A DNA stretch of 64,000 bases. Source: Aequorivita marisscotiae (GTDB lineage Bacteria; Bacteroidota; Bacteroidia; Flavobacteriales; Flavobacteriaceae). Shown here one piece after another: positions 37,997 to 45,980 of the stretch; position 1 is the first letter of the stretch; each line of letters opens with the position of its first letter. The position numbers and the translations under genes were made by a program. The notes under the pieces are model-generated. The model saw only the letters and a program-made list of their open reading frames with translations, was not told where the DNA came from and searched no databases. The stretch is taken from positions 1,550,001 to 1,614,000 of the forward strand of contig NZ_CP122379.1 of assembly GCF_029814825.1 (NCBI RefSeq). The letters run 5' to 3'.

Positions 37997-38087
37997 TTTA
38001 AGTTTAATTTTCGGTTCTATTTACATAGACGAAAAATTTGAATAAAAGGTTGCCTGTAGATTTTATCGATGTGATTTTACATTACAC

Positions 38088-38220
38088 AACGGTTTGGTTA
38101 GTCTCTATTTATAATTAGTTGAGTGGTCTGGCACTTGTCTTTGCAAGTACACACCAAACTGAAAATCCGCGAGGATTTTCAGAAGTAGGAGAGAACAAGC
38201 AATTACTTATAGCTATTGTT
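38088..38220. repeat. attC-like site S1
   Basis: 133 bp, AAC to GTT. The central hairpin is GAAAATCC-GCGA-GGATTTTC; the outer arms pair imperfectly (TTATAATTAGTTG with CAATTACTTATAG). It ends the ParDE-like cassette on its right. Confidence 0.75.
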
Positions 38221-38234
38221 GTGTGTAGTTTTTA

Positions 38235-38534
38235 TTATTCGGTTATTCTCCTTTTCAAATCCATTCGTTCGTGTAAAATTCTCGTGATTTCGATTGGATT
38301 CACTTCTGATTTGCGATAGAATATTACGTGTCGATTTGCTTTTAGTCCGAAAAGGTCTGATTTAATTCCTTCATAATTTTTTCCAATTTCTGGATTGTCA
38401 GCAATGTCTTGGCAAATATCCAGAAGCATATCGTAATATCTGTCGGCTTGATTTTCAGACCAATTTTCAACTGTATATTCCCAAATTCCATTTAAGTCAG
38501 CTACAGCCTTATTGGTCAATTCATATTTAGCCAT
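38235..38534 (-). CDS. parE: ParE/RelE-family toxin (cassette gene)
   Basis: A 99-residue toxin with the family pattern MAKYELTNKAVADLNGIWEY, SENQADRYYDMLLDICQ, ADNPEIGKNYEGI and the C-terminal LFGLKANRHVIFYRK and LHERMD. It overlaps the antitoxin gene by 8 bp. Its stop lies 15 bp before the attC-like site. ParE-type toxins attack DNA gyrase; RelE types cut mRNA; the ending LHERMDLKRRI favours ParE. Confidence 0.88.
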   Translation of the reverse strand: MAKYELTNKAVADLNGIWEYTVENWSENQADRYYDMLLDICQDIADNPEIGKNYEGIKSDLFGLKANRHVIFYRKSEVNPIEITRILHERMDLKRRITE

Positions 38535-38775
38535 TCTGTCTGCGTTTAGCTTTTAATTCCTCAAGATTTTTTTTAGGGTCGAAATCGTGAGCAATTCCGC
38601 TATCTATTCCTTCTTGAATAGCATTTTTTAACGCAATAACTTTACTTTCTTCATTTTCCAATAAACGAAGTCCAGCTCTGATTACTTCACTTACATTTTT
38701 GTAACGTCCAGCAGAAACCTGAGTTTGTACAAACTGGTCAAAATAATTTCCGAGCGATATTGATGTATTTTTCAT
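38527..38775 (-). CDS. parD: ParD-like antitoxin (cassette gene)
   Basis: An 82-residue ribbon-helix-helix antitoxin: ISLGNYFDQFVQTQVSAGRY, KNVSEVIRAGLRLLEN, then a C-terminal toxin-wrapping tail. It is transcribed first and should repress its own promoter through the palindrome just upstream. The pair would stabilise the array by post-segregational killing, as is known for toxin-antitoxin cassettes. Confidence 0.88.
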   Translation of the reverse strand: MKNTSISLGNYFDQFVQTQVSAGRYKNVSEVIRAGLRLLENEESKVIALKNAIQEGIDSGIAHDFDPKKNLEELKAKRRQNG

Positions 38776-38792
38776 TCCGTTTTAATTTTAAT

Positions 38793-38813
38793 CAAATATA
38801 CCAATTTTTGGTA
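38793..38813 (-). promoter_or_regulatory. Promoter and operator of the parDE cassette
   Basis: The minus strand has TATATTTG (38793-38800, TAnnTTTG). The perfect palindrome TACCAA-TTT-TTGGTA (38799-38813) overlaps its upstream edge, a normal place for an autorepressing antitoxin. This means the cassette carries its own promoter. Confidence 0.5.
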
Positions 38814-38852
38814 AAATAATTAAATTTGTAGATTTATCCTCAAATTACACCC

Positions 38853-38971
38853 AACGGTTTTGCATATGATTTATGGCGTATGCAAGCACTAAATTTAGCA
38901 AACAAACACCAAATAGAAAGTCCGCGAGGATTTTCGTAAGTAGGCTAGAACTAGCAATAAATTATATACGG
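38853..38971. repeat. attC-like site S2, interrupted by IS110 copy 1
   Basis: Starts AAC (38853) and runs through the hairpin GAAAGTCC-GCGA-GGATTTTC to TATATACGG, where the IS begins. The final TGTTG core lies beyond the IS at 40274-40278. Confidence 0.75.
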
Positions 38972-39009
38972 CTTAAGTTTGATTTTCACTAAATAAGTTA
39001 ATTTTAAGT

Positions 39010-39191
39010 ATTAATCAGAAAGAACAAAAGAGCGGAGTAAGGTTACTATATACGGTGAAGCTTTAGACTTCGACAACATTGATAATCCCCGCTCTTTTAC
39101 TACTTAAATCACGTTCAGTTCTGTGAGGCCTAGACCTCGTTTTCAAGTTGTTGTGACCCAAGTAGCTGGTTCTTTCATAAAATCAGTTCCT
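39010..39191 (+). ncRNA. Predicted IS110 bridge RNA, copy 1
   Basis: A 10-bp perfect stem, AAAAGAGCGG (39026-39035) with CCGCTCTTTT (39089-39098), encloses a large loop. Its 5' side contains TATATACGG (39047-39055), identical to the nine bases left of this IS insertion. Its 3' side contains CAACA (39074-39078), the reverse complement of the TGTTG core at the right flank. Downstream, TCAGTTCT (39115-39122) equals the right-end bases of the IS (40265-40272). This is the target-loop then donor-loop order of known IS110/IS621 bridge RNAs. RNA ends are approximate. Confidence 0.6.
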
Positions 39192-40163
39192 ATGAATAAA
39201 TATAAGGAAACTTTCGGAGTTGACATCAGTAAGAATGTCTTTGATGTATTCGGTAGTACCAGTGGCCACAACCAGTTCAATAATGATGAAAAAGGATTTA
39301 AATCTTTTTTGAAGATACTTTCTAATAATTCAATTGTAGCTATGGAAGCAACGGGTTACTATCATTATAGGCTTGCACAGTTTCTTTACAAAAACAATGT
39401 GGCGGTGTCTGTTGTAAATCCTTTATCTGTAAAACGTTTTATACAGATGAAGCTTGCCAAGGTAAAGACCGACAAGAGTGATGCAAAAGCCATTTGCGAG
39501 TATTCCCTCGCCAATGACGTTCCACTTTACAATGCCTTTACAGATGTACAGGCCGAGTGCTTGCAACTGTTTCGTTTGATGGACAGTTACCTTAAAAAAC
39601 GTACCGCTACTAAAAATAAAATGCACGGTGAGGAAACCTTGGGCATCCCGTCAAAGTTCGTGTATCGTTCATTAAAGCGCGATAAAAAACACTTGGACAA
39701 AGAGCTTGCTGGAATAGAAGAACGCCTGCTTGAATTGGTGAGGCAAGAGCAGCAACACCAGCTAACGCTTTTGCAGACTGTTCCTGGCATTGGAGCCAAG
39801 ACAGCTTTGTTTTTAATTGTGGTAACCGATGGCTTTTCCAAATTTGAAACGGGGGCGCAGCTTTGCAGTTATGTGGGCATCACACCTACCACTAGGGAAT
39901 CTGGAAGTAGTGTACGTGGTCGTAGCAGAATTAGTAAGGTTGGCAATAAGAAACTCCGCAATCTATTATTTCTATGCGCCTTCAATGCCTGTAAGTACAA
40001 CAGGGCGTGCCAAGCGCTTTATCAGCGCATCGTAAATAAAGGGAAGAGTAAAAAGCTCGCGCTTATTGCGGTTGCTAATAAACTTTTGAAACAGTGTTTT
40101 GCTATCGCAAAATCAGGCCTACCATATGATGCCGATTTTGTTTCAGTACTTGCAGAAAAATAA
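39192..40163 (+). CDS. IS110-family transposase (DEDD/Ser recombinase), copy 1
   Basis: The product is 323 residues from the ATG at 39192; the frame extends to a GTG at 39123 but that part belongs to the structured leader. The N-terminal RuvC-like DEDD domain has GVDISKN (Asp), VAMEATG (Glu) and KTDKSDAKAI (two Asp). The C-terminal Transposase_20 domain has LQTVPGIGAKTA and ESGSSVRGRSRISKVGNKKL with the expected catalytic Ser. It uses a bridge RNA to choose target and donor. Copy 2 is identical. Confidence 0.93.
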   Translation: MNKYKETFGVDISKNVFDVFGSTSGHNQFNNDEKGFKSFLKILSNNSIVAMEATGYYHYRLAQFLYKNNVAVSVVNPLSVKRFIQMKLAKVKTDKSDAKAICEYSLANDVPLYNAFTDVQAECLQLFRLMDSYLKKRTATKNKMHGEETLGIPSKFVYRSLKRDKKHLDKELAGIEERLLELVRQEQQHQLTLLQTVPGIGAKTALFLIVVTDGFSKFETGAQLCSYVGITPTTRESGSSVRGRSRISKVGNKKLRNLLFLCAFNACKYNRACQALYQRIVNKGKSKKLALIAVANKLLKQCFAIAKSGLPYDADFVSVLAEK

Positions 40164-40288
40164 CCAAAATCTAAATAAAAAAACAGCTTATAGATCCATC
40201 TTTCAATCTGTAAGCCTAGAATAATAATGTCAAAAATTAATGAAGAAATATGTTGTTTTTTACCTCAGTTCTTTGTTGCCAACAGTAC

Positions 40289-40828
40289 TTATTTCCACTT
40301 TTCTATTAATTCTATCACACCTTTTTTAATTCCGCTATAAAATTCTCCGTTTTTAAATTCAGGTATTATTTTTTCTTCAATTACTTTTTTACAAATTTCA
40401 TCAGTCAAAATCAATTCGGTTCCAGTTCCTGTTGCAATTCCGATTTGTCTGCAAGGATTACACACAACAATTGTCAATCCGTTATTTTTTTCGGCAGTTC
40501 CAACTCCCCAAGTTTGTCCTAAATCCGTTGCGTATTTTTGGATGTCGTTATAAGGTTTTATGCTGTCAATTGTAACCACCACAATTTGTCTTGTCGTTTC
40601 AATATCGTAATCATAAAGAATTTTTGATAGTTCAGTTCGTTCAGATTCCGTAAAAATTTGTCCGTAATCATTTATAATTCCAATTGGTTTCGGAATAGAA
40701 CTTTTTTCCTTGTCCGAAAAATCAATTTCAGTTATCGGTTTTTTAGTTTCTGTTTCTTGAGCAATTCCTTTGCAAGAAAGAAAATTTAAAGTCAAGAAAA
40801 GGATTAATATTTTAGTTCCGATTTTCAT
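40289..40828 (-). CDS. TPM-domain secreted protein (cassette gene)
   Basis: The product is 179 residues from the ATG at 40828; a longer frame to 40948 would run into the neighbouring attC-like site. Lipoprotein-type signal (LNFLSCKG), then a TPM domain (about 45-175): IINDYGQIFTESERTELSKIL, TRQIVVVTID, GQTWGVGTAEKNNGLTIVV, IGIATGTGTELILTD. TPM domains occur in envelope proteins and in photosystem repair. Unit ends are GTTGCCAAC (40275) and GTTGGCAAC (40839). Confidence 0.85.
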   Translation of the reverse strand: MKIGTKILILFLTLNFLSCKGIAQETETKKPITEIDFSDKEKSSIPKPIGIINDYGQIFTESERTELSKILYDYDIETTRQIVVVTIDSIKPYNDIQKYATDLGQTWGVGTAEKNNGLTIVVCNPCRQIGIATGTGTELILTDEICKKVIEEKIIPEFKNGEFYSGIKKGVIELIEKWK

Positions 40829-40844
40829 TTTTCGTATTGTTGGC

Positions 40845-40966
40845 AACTGTTTTGTATAACGCACGATGCGTGATGCACTGACTAAATTACATAAAAAATA
40901 CCTTATTTCCCGCCCGGGCGATTTTTCCGATAAGGAAAAATTGAGCATTGGGCGTTATGCGTTGTT
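40845..40966. repeat. attC-like site S3 (B type)
   Basis: 122 bp, AAC to GTT. Arms: GTATAACGCACGATGC near the left and GCATTGGGCGTTATGC at the right, complementary at 13 of 16 positions; the centre has CCCGCCCGGGCG and TTTTTCC-GATAA-GGAAAAA hairpins. Confidence 0.75.
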
Positions 40967-41240
40967 ACCTGTTTTTGCGACACACAACAGTGGCACGATC
41001 GGCTTTTCCGCAATCAAGTCGGCGTAATATTCCACGCAGTTTGTCAAAAATCGATTCGATTCGGTTTGAGTGGGCAAATCTGTCAAAATTGTTCGGTTCC
41101 GAATTAAGTCCGCGTTTTGGGTTTTTCCGCTTTTGAGCAAAAAGTCAACCGTCAATTCATCCGCTTGAATTTTTCTGAATAGACGTCTTTTTTAGTCAGA
41201 TTATTTGTCTGGAAATTTCGTCGGAGCAATTACAGGTAAC
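40955..41240 (-). repeat. Cassette B, copy 1, with 66-codon ORF
   Basis: A unit bounded by GTTACCTGT (40964) and ACAGGTAAC (to 41240). A minus-strand frame of 66 codons (41155 to 40955) begins MTVDFLLKSGKTQNADLIRN and stops inside the attC-like site, as cassette genes often do. Substitutions between copies are mostly amino-acid changing and three copies carry a stop, so coding is doubtful. Confidence 0.6.
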
Positions 41241-41360
41241 GGTCTCGGCTATGAGTAGTTGCGTGGTTTTGCGATTATTTTTGCAAGTACACACCAAACT
41301 GAAAATCCGCGAGGATTTTCAGAAGTAGGCGAGAACAAGCAATTACTTATAGCCATTGTT
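41238..41360. repeat. attC-like site S4
   Basis: 123 bp. Hairpin GAAAATCC-GCGA-GGATTTTC; arms GGCTATGAGTAGTTGC and GCAATTACTTATAGCC. Follows the B cassette on the left and closes the HigBA-like cassette on the right. Confidence 0.78.
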
Positions 41361-41385
41361 GCCAGTAGTACTTATTATTCAGTTG

Positions 41386-41688
41386 TTAAATATCCATTGA
41401 TAATTTCAGACTTCCGCCTAATCCTTCTCGAATAATTCGCATTAAAGTCGAAAGTCGAATATCACTTGCGTTATTCTCGATTCGAGAAATATAGTTTTTA
41501 GTCGTTCCAACTTTTTCGGCAAGTTGTTGTTGGGTCAAATGTTGTTTTTTTCTCGCCTCTTGAATTAAAACTCCAATTTTAAATGTTTCAAATTCTTCTT
41601 GAAATTCATCACGAGATTCAGTTCCGATTTTTCCGTACTGTTCGTCCAAATGGTCATCAAAGGATGTAATTCTTTTATCTGTTTTCAT
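41386..41688 (-). CDS. higA: HigA-like XRE-family antitoxin (cassette gene)
   Basis: A 100-residue protein with a helix-turn-helix of the XRE type at about 36-95 (IGVLIQEARKKQHLTQQQLA, KVGTTKNYISRIENNASDI, LSTLMRIIREGLGG). It overlaps the toxin gene by 14 bp; toxin first, antitoxin second is the HigBA order. It should bind the palindrome upstream of the toxin gene. Confidence 0.87.
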   Translation of the reverse strand: MKTDKRITSFDDHLDEQYGKIGTESRDEFQEEFETFKIGVLIQEARKKQHLTQQQLAEKVGTTKNYISRIENNASDIRLSTLMRIIREGLGGSLKLSMDI

Positions 41689-42016
41689 AATATTCCTTTT
41701 TTAATCGTTCCGCTTTTTTAATTTCTTTCTTGGGTGTTTTTTGTGTTTTCTTTTGAAATCCACTCAATAGAATTATTAAATTCCCTTTGTCGAAAAAGCA
41801 AAAAATTCGGAATATTCCATTTCCTGCTGAAATTCGCACTTCCCAAAGTCCGTCAGTATTCGTAAGGTTTTTTAAAAACTTTTCTGGAACAATTCGAGTA
41901 TTTCTCAAAAGTAAAAGTGTCCAGTCAATTTTCTTACGAACAACGAGCGACTGTTTTAAATAGAAATCTTTAAAGTGGTTTTCGTAAAATCCTATTTCTC
42001 TTTTAAATTCGCTCAA
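41675..42016 (-). CDS. higB: HigB/RelE-like toxin (cassette gene), TTG start
   Basis: A RelE-superfamily ribonuclease toxin: EFKREIGFYENHFKDFYLKQ, KKIDWTLLLLRNTRIVPEKFL, LWEVRISAGNGIFRIFCFFD and the basic tail KKTQKTPKKEIKKAERLKKEY. The frame is open to 42070, but a promoter with -33 and -7 elements and a palindrome occupy 42040-42070, so translation probably begins at the TTG at 42016, giving 113 residues. Gene-unit ends are GTTGCCAGTA (41358) and TACTGGCAAC (to 42122). Confidence 0.82.
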   Translation of the reverse strand: MSEFKREIGFYENHFKDFYLKQSLVVRKKIDWTLLLLRNTRIVPEKFLKNLTNTDGLWEVRISAGNGIFRIFCFFDKGNLIILLSGFQKKTQKTPKKEIKKAERLKKEYYENR

Positions 42017-42039
42017 TTGATTAGTCGTTAAATTCAGAA

Positions 42040-42070
42040 CAAAGTTACCTAAAAAGGTAACAATCTCCAA
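42040..42070 (-). promoter_or_regulatory. Promoter and operator of the higBA cassette
   Basis: The minus strand carries TTG (42068-42070), 20 bases, then TAACTTTG (42040-42047), a full Bacteroidota promoter. The palindrome GTTACC...GGTAAC (42044-42049, 42056-42061) overlaps the -7 element, where an antitoxin would block transcription. Confidence 0.65.
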
Positions 42071-42119
42071 ATTTATGAATGATTTTCAATATGAAAACGG
42101 ATTTTCACGTATTACTGGC

Positions 42120-42243
42120 AACGTGTTTGTATAAGATTAGTTGCGTGATTTAAGCACTAAAGTTAGCAAATAAATCACAGATAGAAAGTCCGCGAGGACT
42201 TTCGTAAACTGGCTAAAACTAGCAATTAATTTTATACAGTGTT
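42120..42243. repeat. attC-like site S5
   Basis: 124 bp. Hairpin GAAAGTCC-GCGA-GGACTTTC; arms GTATAAGATTAGTTGC and GCAATTAATTTTATAC. This is the clearest example of the GTATAAG subtype. Confidence 0.78.
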
Positions 42244-42256
42244 GGGCGTAGTTTTT

Positions 42257-42931
42257 TTAATTCATTATTCCCCATACGATTCCGATTATTGTTGCAATTC
42301 CGACTATCAAAGCTATTATTACGTTAGCTTTATTCCAATTCGATTCTTTAGGCTCTTTTTCATTTCCAATCGATTGATTTTTGATTTTACTCTTTTTATT
42401 TATAATTACGTTTTCCGCATTTAGGATGCTCTTTTTTTCTTCCTTAACTTTCATTTTCTCATTTACCCAATCGATTAATATTTGTTCCAAACTTTCATAG
42501 TCAAAGTCTTTCTTTTTTGATTCCTTTCGTTTTTTGACTACAGATAAAATTTGGTATTTAATGTGTTTGTAAAATTCCGTTTTGTTTCCTTTGAAATAGT
42601 AAAGATGGTATTCAATAAAACTTGTGCATTTATATAAAGGATTAAATCTTTCTAAATAGTCAACGAATGAGCTGTCTAAAAAATCGTTTATCATTTGAAA
42701 CTTCTCATTTTCTGAGTAGTTTAGTTTGTTTCCAGCGTAAATAATAGAAGGATATAAACTTATTTCAAATTTGTCGGTTTTAGGATTTTTCGGTTCGTAA
42801 TCTTTTGTCCATTTTCCCTCTGAAAACAGATAAAACTCTTCCATAAGAATTTCGGCAAGTTCATTTTCGTCTTTGCCTTTATATTCTTTTTTAGGCAAGT
42901 GAACTTTAAAAAAATTATGGTGTTTTATCAT
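42257..42931 (-). CDS. Hypothetical protein with C-terminal membrane anchor (cassette gene)
   Basis: 224 residues, charged and Lys-rich, with a single hydrophobic segment at the very C-terminus (VIIALIVGIATIIGIVWGI), so a tail-anchored protein facing the cytoplasm is likely. No family recognised. Unit ends GTTGGGCGTA (42241) and TACGCCCAAC (to 42962) are a perfect 10-bp complement and here also fit the classical GTTRRRY/RYYYAAC pattern. Confidence 0.7.
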   Translation of the reverse strand: MIKHHNFFKVHLPKKEYKGKDENELAEILMEEFYLFSEGKWTKDYEPKNPKTDKFEISLYPSIIYAGNKLNYSENEKFQMINDFLDSSFVDYLERFNPLYKCTSFIEYHLYYFKGNKTEFYKHIKYQILSVVKKRKESKKKDFDYESLEQILIDWVNEKMKVKEEKKSILNAENVIINKKSKIKNQSIGNEKEPKESNWNKANVIIALIVGIATIIGIVWGIMN

Positions 42932-42959
42932 TCGGATTTTCGTTTTTCAAATTACGCCC

Positions 42960-43083
42960 AACGGTTTTGTATAACAATCAGTTGCGGATTGTTTAAAAAC
43001 TAAGATAGCTAAAATTACTGACTTTTATGCTTGCGCGGTTGTGTCCGCAGGACACAAAGCCGCAATTGTTGTTATACGGTGTT
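42960..43083. repeat. attC-like site S6
   Basis: 124 bp. Arms GTATAACAATCAGTTGCGG and CCGCAATTGTTGTTATAC; central hairpin TGTGTCC-GCA-GGACACA. Ends TTATACGGTGTTAGC, the sequence context that the IS110 loop matches. Confidence 0.78.
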
Positions 43084-43094
43084 AGCAGTTGTTT

Positions 43095-43772
43095 TTATTC
43101 TGATGTTTTTATTTTTTTCAATTCAATTAGTAGACTGTCTTGACTTTTCGATTTAGCCAGATTACTTTTCTGTAATGATTTTATACTTTCATTCAATTCC
43201 ATCAACGCATTTATTTGATTTTGTTCCCAAACTTTATCTCCTTCATAATCTTTCAGGGCGAAAAATAAAGCAATTCCAGAAATTAATGTTGAAAATATTA
43301 CAAGTCCAATTGAAATTCTTGTGTTTTTAGTTGCCGAAATGGCATTGCGTTCAGATGCTGTTCTAAACAACACTATTTCTTCGTTAAGCTTGTGTATAAG
43401 TTCTCCGAGAAAATCAAGTCTAAATTCTTGTTGTTGGGAACTACCAGTTAACGATGAAACTTCAGAATTTAAAGTTTCTAAAGAGCTGTCAAGTCCTCCA
43501 AGTGAAGTTAATTGTTTATCAGAAAAGTGGGTTGTTATCTTACTTAATAAATTTATTTCTTTATTAAGTCCACCAATCAGATTATTGAGTTCGTTTTGTT
43601 TTCGGTTTTGTAATTCTGTTAATCCGATAGTAATTCGTCCAGAATATTTCGCTGCAGCAGCTGGTGTCAAATCTTTTTTCATTAAATACTTTGATTGAGA
43701 ATTTATCTTTTCGATAATTTCCTCATTCGTATATTCAATAGGGTATTTTTTTTCTGACATAGGTTGGTTCAA
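43095..43772 (-). CDS. Hypothetical membrane protein with coiled coil (cassette gene)
   Basis: 225 residues. A helical, coiled-coil-prone part with Ser/Leu-rich segments (about 60-140) precedes one membrane helix (ISIGLVIFSTLISGIALFFA, about 155-175) and a short second coiled region. No family recognised. Unit ends GTTAGCAGTT and AACTGCTAAC are perfectly complementary. Confidence 0.68.
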   Translation of the reverse strand: MNQPMSEKKYPIEYTNEEIIEKINSQSKYLMKKDLTPAAAAKYSGRITIGLTELQNRKQNELNNLIGGLNKEINLLSKITTHFSDKQLTSLGGLDSSLETLNSEVSSLTGSSQQQEFRLDFLGELIHKLNEEIVLFRTASERNAISATKNTRISIGLVIFSTLISGIALFFALKDYEGDKVWEQNQINALMELNESIKSLQKSNLAKSKSQDSLLIELKKIKTSE

Positions 43773-43781
43773 ATAACTGCT

Positions 43782-43904
43782 AACGTGTTTGTGTATGATT
43801 AGTGGCGTGTTTAAGCACCTAAATTAGCAAATAAAAACTGAATAGAAAATCCGCGTGGATTTTCGTAAGTAGGCGAGAACCAGCCATTAATTATACACTG
43901 TGTT
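43782..43904. repeat. attC-like site S7
   Basis: 123 bp. Hairpin GAAAATCC-GCGT-GGATTTTC; arms GTGTATGATTAGTGGC and CCATTAATTATACAC. Confidence 0.78.
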
Positions 43905-43918
43905 GCCATTTCGTTTTT

Positions 43919-44668
43919 TCAGTTCCGAACGTTTTTTAATGCCCATTTTATTCCGATTATGAACAATCGAAATGGATAAGCTAATATCAATAATCCTATT
44001 ATTATCGAGTAAAAAAGATTATTAATGTCTATCGAATGGTTACTATTCTTAATTTTATCGGCTATATCAATTCTCTCGTTTTTTATTTGCTCAATTTGTT
44101 CAAAATCAGATTTCTTATTTGAGGTTAATTGACTATCTTTTAATTGAATTATATTCTGATGTTTTATTGGTGTCAAATATTTTTGGTCAAGCAAAGTATC
44201 AAATCGTTTACCATATTTATCCATTAATTCCGTTGCTTTGACTTTTGAGCCATTTGGGGTTTCGTAAACATTGTTAAATCCTAAATTCTCTTCAAATTCC
44301 TCAAACGTTCCTAAATCGTAGTCTTTTTTTACTCCTTGATACAATATTTCTCTTTTGTCAGACTTATACATTTTGGTGATATATTCATCGAAAGTCCCAA
44401 CATCATATTTTTGGTTGATTTTTTCATACAATTTTCGTAGTTCAACATTTGGGTTTTTTACAATAATTCCATAATCAGCATCAAATTTATTTTCTTTTTC
44501 TCTAATTTTATTTGAAAGAGATATTTCTTGTTTTTTTAAATTTTCAAATGTTTCTTGCTTATGATTTTTCCATAAGTGAAGGATTCCATAAGTTATTAGA
44601 CAAATAACAATAATAGAAGATAAAATCAATATTTCTTTAGCAATTATCTTTTTCGATTTCTGTTTCAT
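43919..44668 (-). CDS. Hypothetical protein with two membrane segments (cassette gene)
   Basis: 249 residues. One membrane helix near 10-30 (ILILSSIIVICLITYGILHL) and one near 220-242 (FYSIIIGLLILAYPFRLFII) bracket a charged, helical middle with two similar motifs (YDVGTFDEYITKMY and YDLGTFEEFEENLG), an internal duplication. No family recognised. Unit ends GTTGCCATT and AATGGCAAC. Confidence 0.66.
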   Translation of the reverse strand: MKQKSKKIIAKEILILSSIIVICLITYGILHLWKNHKQETFENLKKQEISLSNKIREKENKFDADYGIIVKNPNVELRKLYEKINQKYDVGTFDEYITKMYKSDKREILYQGVKKDYDLGTFEEFEENLGFNNVYETPNGSKVKATELMDKYGKRFDTLLDQKYLTPIKHQNIIQLKDSQLTSNKKSDFEQIEQIKNERIDIADKIKNSNHSIDINNLFYSIIIGLLILAYPFRLFIIGIKWALKNVRN

Positions 44669-44702
44669 TTAATGTTCTGTTGTTCGTCTCAAAATGAATG
44701 GC

Positions 44703-44824
44703 AACGGATTTGTATAACGCACGATGCGTGATGCACTGACTAAATTACATAAAAAATACCTTATTTCCCGCCCGGGCGATTTTTCCGATAAGGAAAAATT
44801 GAGCATTGGGCGTTATGCGTTGTT
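44703..44824. repeat. attC-like site S8 (B type)
   Basis: 122 bp, same arms and double hairpin as S3. Confidence 0.75.
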
Positions 44825-45098
44825 ACCTGTTTTTGCGACACACAACAGTGGCACGATCGGATTATCCGCAATCAAGTCGGCGTTATATTCCGCGCAGTTT
44901 GTCAAAAATCGATTCGAGTCCGTTTAAGTGGGCAAATCCGTTAAAATTGTTCGGTTCCGAATTAAGTCCGCATTTTGGGTTTTTCCGCTTTTGAGCAAAA
45001 AGTCAACCGTCAATTCTTCCGCTTGAATTTTTCCGAATAGACGTCTTTTTTAGTCAGATTATTTGTCTGGATATTTCGTCGGAGCAATTACAGGTAAC
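44822..45098 (-). repeat. Cassette B, copy 2 (ORF interrupted)
   Basis: Bounded by GTTACCTGT and ACAGGTAAC. The minus-strand 66-codon frame has a TAA in place of the Gln codon of the intact copies (plus strand GTTTAAGTGGG instead of GTTTGAGTGGG). Confidence 0.65.
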
Positions 45099-45217
45099 GG
45101 TCTTGTATAACGCACGATGCGTAATGCAAAGACTAAATTACATAAAAAATACCTTATTTCCCGCCCGGGCGATTTTTCCGATAAGGAAAAATTGAGCATT
45201 GGGCGTTATGCATTGTT
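45096..45217. repeat. attC-like site S9 (C type)
   Basis: 122 bp. Like the B type but with ACGATGCGTAATGC on the left and GGGCGTTATGCATTGTT on the right. Confidence 0.75.
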
Positions 45218-45539
45218 ATGTTTAGTGCCGACGCATAACAGTGGCACGTCCGAGTCAGAAATCCAAGTCAAAATTTACAGTTTCAGTTTATGATTTTTGT
45301 CGAAATTTATTTTTTCCGCCAAACAAGTCCGATTAAAATTTTGTGCAATAATTCCGAAACTCAATTTTGTGTTTAAATAACCGATTGGTACTGTCCGATG
45401 CAAGTCCGCTGCATTTTATTCAGCTTGTTTTTTTGTCAATTGGGCTGCGTTAATTTCCAGTCATAATTCGCAAATACGCCCAAATTAAATGCCTCCGAAT
45501 TAATTCGCAAGAATTCAATTCGGAGGCATTGAACATAAC
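45215..45539 (-). repeat. Cassette C, copy 1 (no gene)
   Basis: About 325 bp bounded by GTTATGTT and AACATAAC. No convincing ORF on either strand. At its promoter-side end it has a strong hairpin, TGCCTCCGAATT with AATTCGGAGGCA (45490-45529). It may encode an RNA or be empty cargo. Confidence 0.68.
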
Positions 45540-45658
45540 GGTCTTGTATAACGCACGATGCGTAATGCAAAGACTAAATTACATAAAAAATACCTTATTT
45601 CCCGCCCGGGCGATTTTTCCGATAAGGAAAAATTGAGCATTGGGCGTTATGCATTGTT
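45537..45658. repeat. attC-like site S10 (C type)
   Basis: 122 bp, near-identical to S9. Confidence 0.75.
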
Positions 45659-45980
45659 ATGTTTAGTGCCGACGCATAACAGTGGCACGTCCGAGTCAGA
45701 AATCCAAGTCAAAATTTACAGTTTCAGTTTATGATTTTTGTCGAAATTTATTTTTTCCGCCAAACAAGTCCGATTAAAATTTTGTGCAATAATTCCGAAA
45801 CTCAATTTTGTGTTTAAATAACCGATTGGTACTGTCCGATGCAAGTCCGCTGCATTTTATTCAGCTTGTTTTATTGTCAATTGGGCTGCGTTAATTTCCA
45901 GTCATAATTTGCAAATACGCCCAAATTAAATGCCTCCGAATTAATTCGCAAGAATTCAATTCGGAGGCATTGAACATAAC
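45656..45980 (-). repeat. Cassette C, copy 2 (no gene)
   Basis: Tandem near-identical copy of cassette C with only scattered substitutions from copy 1; same end hairpin. Confidence 0.68.

Larger units (their letters stand above)
38972..40272 (+). mobile_element. IS110-family insertion sequence, copy 1
   Basis: Identical to 53210-54510 over its whole length; identity extends to 40278 because both right flanks start TTGTTG. There are no terminal inverted repeats and no target duplication, as is normal for IS110. A 220-bp non-coding leader precedes the transposase. It starts CTTAAG and its last bases are TCAGTTCT. CT at both edges could be the core dinucleotide, but two copies do not settle this. 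Confidence 0.88.

Noticed and set aside
40948..41136. Plus-strand frames beginning MGVMRCYLFLRHTTVARS in every B copy
   Set aside because: They start inside the site, are antisense to the cassette orientation, and vary in length with each substitution.
44724..44927. Plus-strand 67-codon frames beginning MRDAxTKLHKKYLIS in B-type sites (also near 47733, 50763, 51156)
   Set aside because: They run through the folded recombination site and opposite to all cassette genes; they are repeated only because the site is repeated.
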